This document shows positions 62,043-64,000 of a stretch of 64,000 bases of DNA, piece after piece. This stretch comes from Rufibacter roseus (GTDB lineage Bacteria > Bacteroidota > Bacteroidia > Cytophagales > Hymenobacteraceae): NCBI RefSeq assembly GCF_001647285.1, contig NZ_LRML01000012.1, positions 1 to 64,000 of the forward strand, read 5' to 3'. How positions within the stretch are numbered: position 1 is the stretch's first letter; every line of letters starts with the position of its first letter. Both the position numbers and the translations under genes were made by a program. The notes under the pieces are model-generated. The model ran no database searches. It was not told the origin of the DNA and was given only the letters and a program-made list of their open reading frames with translations.

Positions 62043-62090
62043 AAACCCGTTTTCAGCCTGTTTTCCATAAAACAGCCCGAAAACGGGTTT
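62043..62090. repeat. Dispersed palindrome copy, helicase terminator
   Basis: AAACCCGTTTTCAGCCTG pairs with its near-complement ending CCCGAAAACGGGTTT. It lies 22 bases after the stop of the minus-strand helicase gene. Confidence 0.88.
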
Positions 62091-62112
62091 CCAAAAACTT
62101 TCACCAAAACGC

Positions 62113-63354
62113 TTACTTCTTCTTATTCTTCTTCCCTTTCTTCTGATTCTCAAACTCCTCCACCTCACGCAGCAAACTCTTCAAATCTGGCTTTACCTCC
62201 GCAGAGAAGTCAATGGTACTGGTGTAATCTTCCTTATTGATTTCTAGGACTTTGATGGGCTTGCCCAAGTATTCCTCAATCACGTCCAGAATGGGTTTTT
62301 CCTCGGGGGCACAGAACGAGACCGATTTGCCTTTCTGGGTGCCGCGGCCGGTGCGGCCTACGCGGTGCACGTAGTTTTCGGGCACGTCGGGAAGGTCATA
62401 GTTGACTACGTACTCTACGCTTGGTATGTCAATGCCGCGGGAGCTCACGTCAGTGGCGATGAGCACTTTCACGTCGCCGCGCTTGAAGCGGTTGAGCGAG
62501 TTGAGGCGGTCTTTCTGGTCTTTGTCGCCGTGCAGGGTTTCGGTGATAATGCCCACGCGCTCCATGGCGTTGTGCACGCGTTCGGCCCGCACTTTGGTGC
62601 GCACGAACACCAGTATTTTGCTGCCCTCGTTCTCTTTCACCACGCGCTCCAGAAAGTAGCGTTTGTCGTCCATGCCCACGTACGCCACGCTGTGGTCCAC
62701 GTTCTTAGACACGGGGTCTTTGGGCGAAATCTGGATACGGATGGGCTTGGTCACGAGCGAGTACGCCAGGTCTTTGATGTGCTCATTGATGGTAGCCGAG
62801 AAGAACAGCGTCTGCCGCTTGCGGGGCAGGTGGCGCAGCACGTCGCGGATGTCTTTGATGAAGCCCAAGTCCAGCATGTGGTCGGCCTCGTCCAAAATGA
62901 GCATTTCTACGCGCTCCAGCCGGATGTGGCCCTGGCTCACGAGGTCAAACATGCGGCCGGGCGTGGCCACCAGCACGTCTATGCCGTCTTGCAATTTCTC
63001 TATCTGGGGCGCCTGCTCCACCCCGCCAAACACGGTCATGGTCTCTACGCGGGTGTGCTTGCCCAGCGTGTGGAACACCTCGGTAATCTGGATGGCCAGC
63101 TCGCGGGTGGGCACCATGACCAGGCACTTGATGCCGTCTTGCCGGCCGTACTGCTTGCGCTCATGCAGCAGGTGCAGCACGGGTATGGCAAACGCGGCGG
63201 TCTTGCCCGTGCCCGTCTGCGCGATGGCCAGCACGTCTTCGCCCTTCAAGATGGGCGGAATAGCCTTAAACTGGATATCGGTGGGTTTCTTGAAGCCCAG
63301 TTTGTCCAGGGCTTTCTTGATGGCGGGGTTGATATGGTAATCCTCGAATTTCAT
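62113..63354 (-). CDS. DEAD-box RNA helicase (RhlE-like)
   Basis: A 413-residue ATP-dependent RNA helicase. Motifs in order: Q motif (FKKPTDIQFKAIP), Walker A AQTGTGKT (residues 45-52), PTRELA, DEADHMLD, SAT (FFSATI), IVFVRT-like LVFVRTKVRAERV, TDVSSRGIDIP, and HRVGRTGRG. The C-terminus is a short Lys-rich tail (NQKKGKKNKKK) that binds RNA non-specifically. It probably helps ribosome assembly or RNA turnover, especially in the cold. Single gene. Confidence 0.96.
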   Translation of the reverse strand: MKFEDYHINPAIKKALDKLGFKKPTDIQFKAIPPILKGEDVLAIAQTGTGKTAAFAIPVLHLLHERKQYGRQDGIKCLVMVPTRELAIQITEVFHTLGKHTRVETMTVFGGVEQAPQIEKLQDGIDVLVATPGRMFDLVSQGHIRLERVEMLILDEADHMLDLGFIKDIRDVLRHLPRKRQTLFFSATINEHIKDLAYSLVTKPIRIQISPKDPVSKNVDHSVAYVGMDDKRYFLERVVKENEGSKILVFVRTKVRAERVHNAMERVGIITETLHGDKDQKDRLNSLNRFKRGDVKVLIATDVSSRGIDIPSVEYVVNYDLPDVPENYVHRVGRTGRGTQKGKSVSFCAPEEKPILDVIEEYLGKPIKVLEINKEDYTSTIDFSAEVKPDLKSLLREVEEFENQKKGKKNKKK

Positions 63355-63677
63355 GGGCGCAATGGTTCCGGCCAGCGGCCGAGGTGGTGGCGGTTCTCCC
63401 CTTTTACGGTTCCCCCGCCGAAACTTCTACAAAGGTGCGATTTCTTTCTGGGTTTTGCAGGCGGAGGCGGTGGTTTTGCACTTCGGGGCTGTTTTTGGGG
63501 AAAGAAGTTGTAAACAAGATGAAATTTTATATATTGTATCTCGAAAATAATATATAATATTATCAAGGCTTATTTATTTCTTATTTTTAAAAACTGCACC
63601 GACCTCATTTGAGGTTATGTAAAAAAATTGAACCGGTGCATTATTTACGCGTTGGCAGCTACTTTAATAAGTTTGAA
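63355..63677. other. Boundary region: GC-rich then abruptly AT-rich
   Basis: 63355-63510 is GC-rich and ends in a left-half palindrome-like sequence (CGGGGCTGTTTTTGGGG near 63484-63500). From 63510 the sequence is strongly AT-rich, with a hairpin at 63595-63640. This looks like the border of an acquired segment. Confidence 0.5.
63595..63640. repeat. Two-stem hairpin before the terminal gene
   Basis: TGCACCG (63595-63601) pairs with CGGTGCA (63634-63640); inside it ACCTC/GAGGT (63602-63606 with 63611-63615) forms a second stem. It ends 37 bases before the ATG of the last gene. It could be a terminator, a recombination site or an RNA structure. Confidence 0.6.
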
Positions 63678-64000
63678 ATGACAAAATTAACATTCACAAC
63701 AGCAGAAAAACTAAACTTAAAAACTCATCCTGACTTTAATGAAATATGGTTGCAAGATAGGATTGCAGAGAACCCTCAAATAATTGGATTAGGAGAATTA
63801 GAGCTTATTGACAGAGAAAGAAAACAACATAAATCTGGTCGGCTCGACCTTTTACTTGCAGATTTTGAAAATAATGCCAGATATGAAGTTGAGCTCCAAC
63901 TTGGGCAAACTGATGAAAGTCACATTATTCGCTGCATTGAATATTGGGATGTTGAAAAAAGGCGTTATCCTCAATACGACCATTGTGGAGTTTTGATAGC
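63678..64000 (+). CDS. AT-rich PD-(D/E)XK nuclease-like protein, cut by window end
   Basis: An ORF from ATG 63678 that is still open at 64000 (107 codons seen). The visible part contains GRLDLLLAD, then YEVELQLGQTDESHIIRCIEYWD, which fits the D...E-x-Q core of PD-(D/E)XK nucleases (Asp of LDLL, Glu and Gln of EVELQ), plus an upstream Glu-rich helix (GELELIDRERKQHKSG). It resembles predicted restriction-endonuclease-like hypothetical proteins from accessory regions. The AT-rich codon use differs sharply from the helicase gene next to it and suggests transfer. C-terminus unknown. Confidence 0.7.
   Translation, partial: MTKLTFTTAEKLNLKTHPDFNEIWLQDRIAENPQIIGLGELELIDRERKQHKSGRLDLLLADFENNARYEVELQLGQTDESHIIRCIEYWDVEKRRYPQYDHCGVLI

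Larger units (their letters stand above)
61268..62112. other. 845-bp gene-free region made of repeats
   Basis: The longest gap in the window. It holds a 7-bp tandem repeat (61424-61465), the reversed family-4 element (61861-61971), a family-2 half element (61974-62007) and a palindrome (62043-62090). No credible ORF. The stretch 61480-61760 is GC-richer, with several short inverted words (e.g. GCGGGAGC, AGCGGGAGC) but no known family. Confidence 0.6.

Noticed and set aside
62365-63513. 382-codon plus-strand ORF opposite the DEAD-box helicase
   Set aside because: It is antisense to all helicase motifs, and its His/Val/Ala-rich composition is typical of shadow frames.
63595-63677. Integron attC site before the terminal gene
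   Set aside because: Nested stems are present, but the flanking core sites do not match GTTRRRY/RYYYAAC, and no integrase is in the window.

Overview
The window looks like chromosomal DNA from a Bacteroidota bacterium of the order Cytophagales, most likely the Hymenobacteraceae (Rufibacter, Nibribacter or Pontibacter type). This is inferred from protein families: a giant secreted protein with a type IX secretion (gliding-motility) C-terminal domain followed by a PorP/SprF gene, two SusC/carboxypeptidase-type TonB receptors, a DUF2723 glycosyltransferase, a gluconate-2-dehydrogenase-subunit-3/GMC pair, PA0069-type radical SAM, A-rich start regions with few Shine-Dalgarno sites, and a Bacteroidota-like promoter (TTG-N20-TTCCTTTG) before tyrS. 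No rRNA, tRNA, CRISPR array or complete prophage was seen.

Layout. 0-9.7 kb: CDF metal transporter, EEP-family phosphatase, PA0069 radical SAM protein, a Thr/Gly-rich lipoprotein, an SCO/cytochrome c/lipoprotein operon, and several small or disordered proteins. 10.4-17.8 kb: a 2122-residue adhesin-like T9SS cargo and its PorP/SprF partner. 18.3-27.5 kb: housekeeping and membrane genes (HD protein, DUF2628, MscS channel, YciI, TonB receptor, DUF1456, L,D-transpeptidase, VOC protein). 27.6-31.3 kb: an accessory patch with a DUF5655 protein, a REP-associated tyrosine transposase between perfect 30-bp inverted repeats, and an orphan HsdR-N-like nuclease. 31.4-36.2 kb: a CZB-like protein that has lost its zinc ligands, a PAS-only protein, tyrS behind an apparent leader-peptide attenuator, and a tandem pair of STAS-like paralogues. 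36.3-46.7 kb: GMC dehydrogenase pair, DUF805, DoxX, HAD, CorA, large catalase, LEA-like protein, OmpR-type regulator. 46.9-53.5 kb: DNA alkylation repair protein, lipoprotein, the histidine kinase that probably partners the regulator, and a DUF3098-DUF2723 fusion. 53.9-63.4 kb: UspA, DsbA-like, SDR, FAD/Rieske oxidoreductase, TonB receptor, DEAD-box helicase. The window ends inside an AT-rich nuclease-like gene.

Two things stand out. First, upstream of tyrS there is a 28-codon ORF with five Tyr codons, an antiterminator strand inside that ORF, and an orphan intrinsic terminator whose left arm pairs with that strand: a complete ribosome-mediated attenuator layout sensing tyrosyl-tRNA. Second, about 24 intergenic copies of one ~36-bp palindrome (core GTTTTAGGCCTG...CAGGCCTAAAAC) are scattered through the window, mostly at gene 3' ends. 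Their outer stems vary but stay complementary, and one copy lies inside the coding sequence at the junction of the DUF3098-DUF2723 fusion. Three further repeat families (GCGCAAGCGTCCGCTTG, GGATTTGCAATCC hairpins, and a ~110-bp compound element) fill the longer gene-free stretches of the second half.
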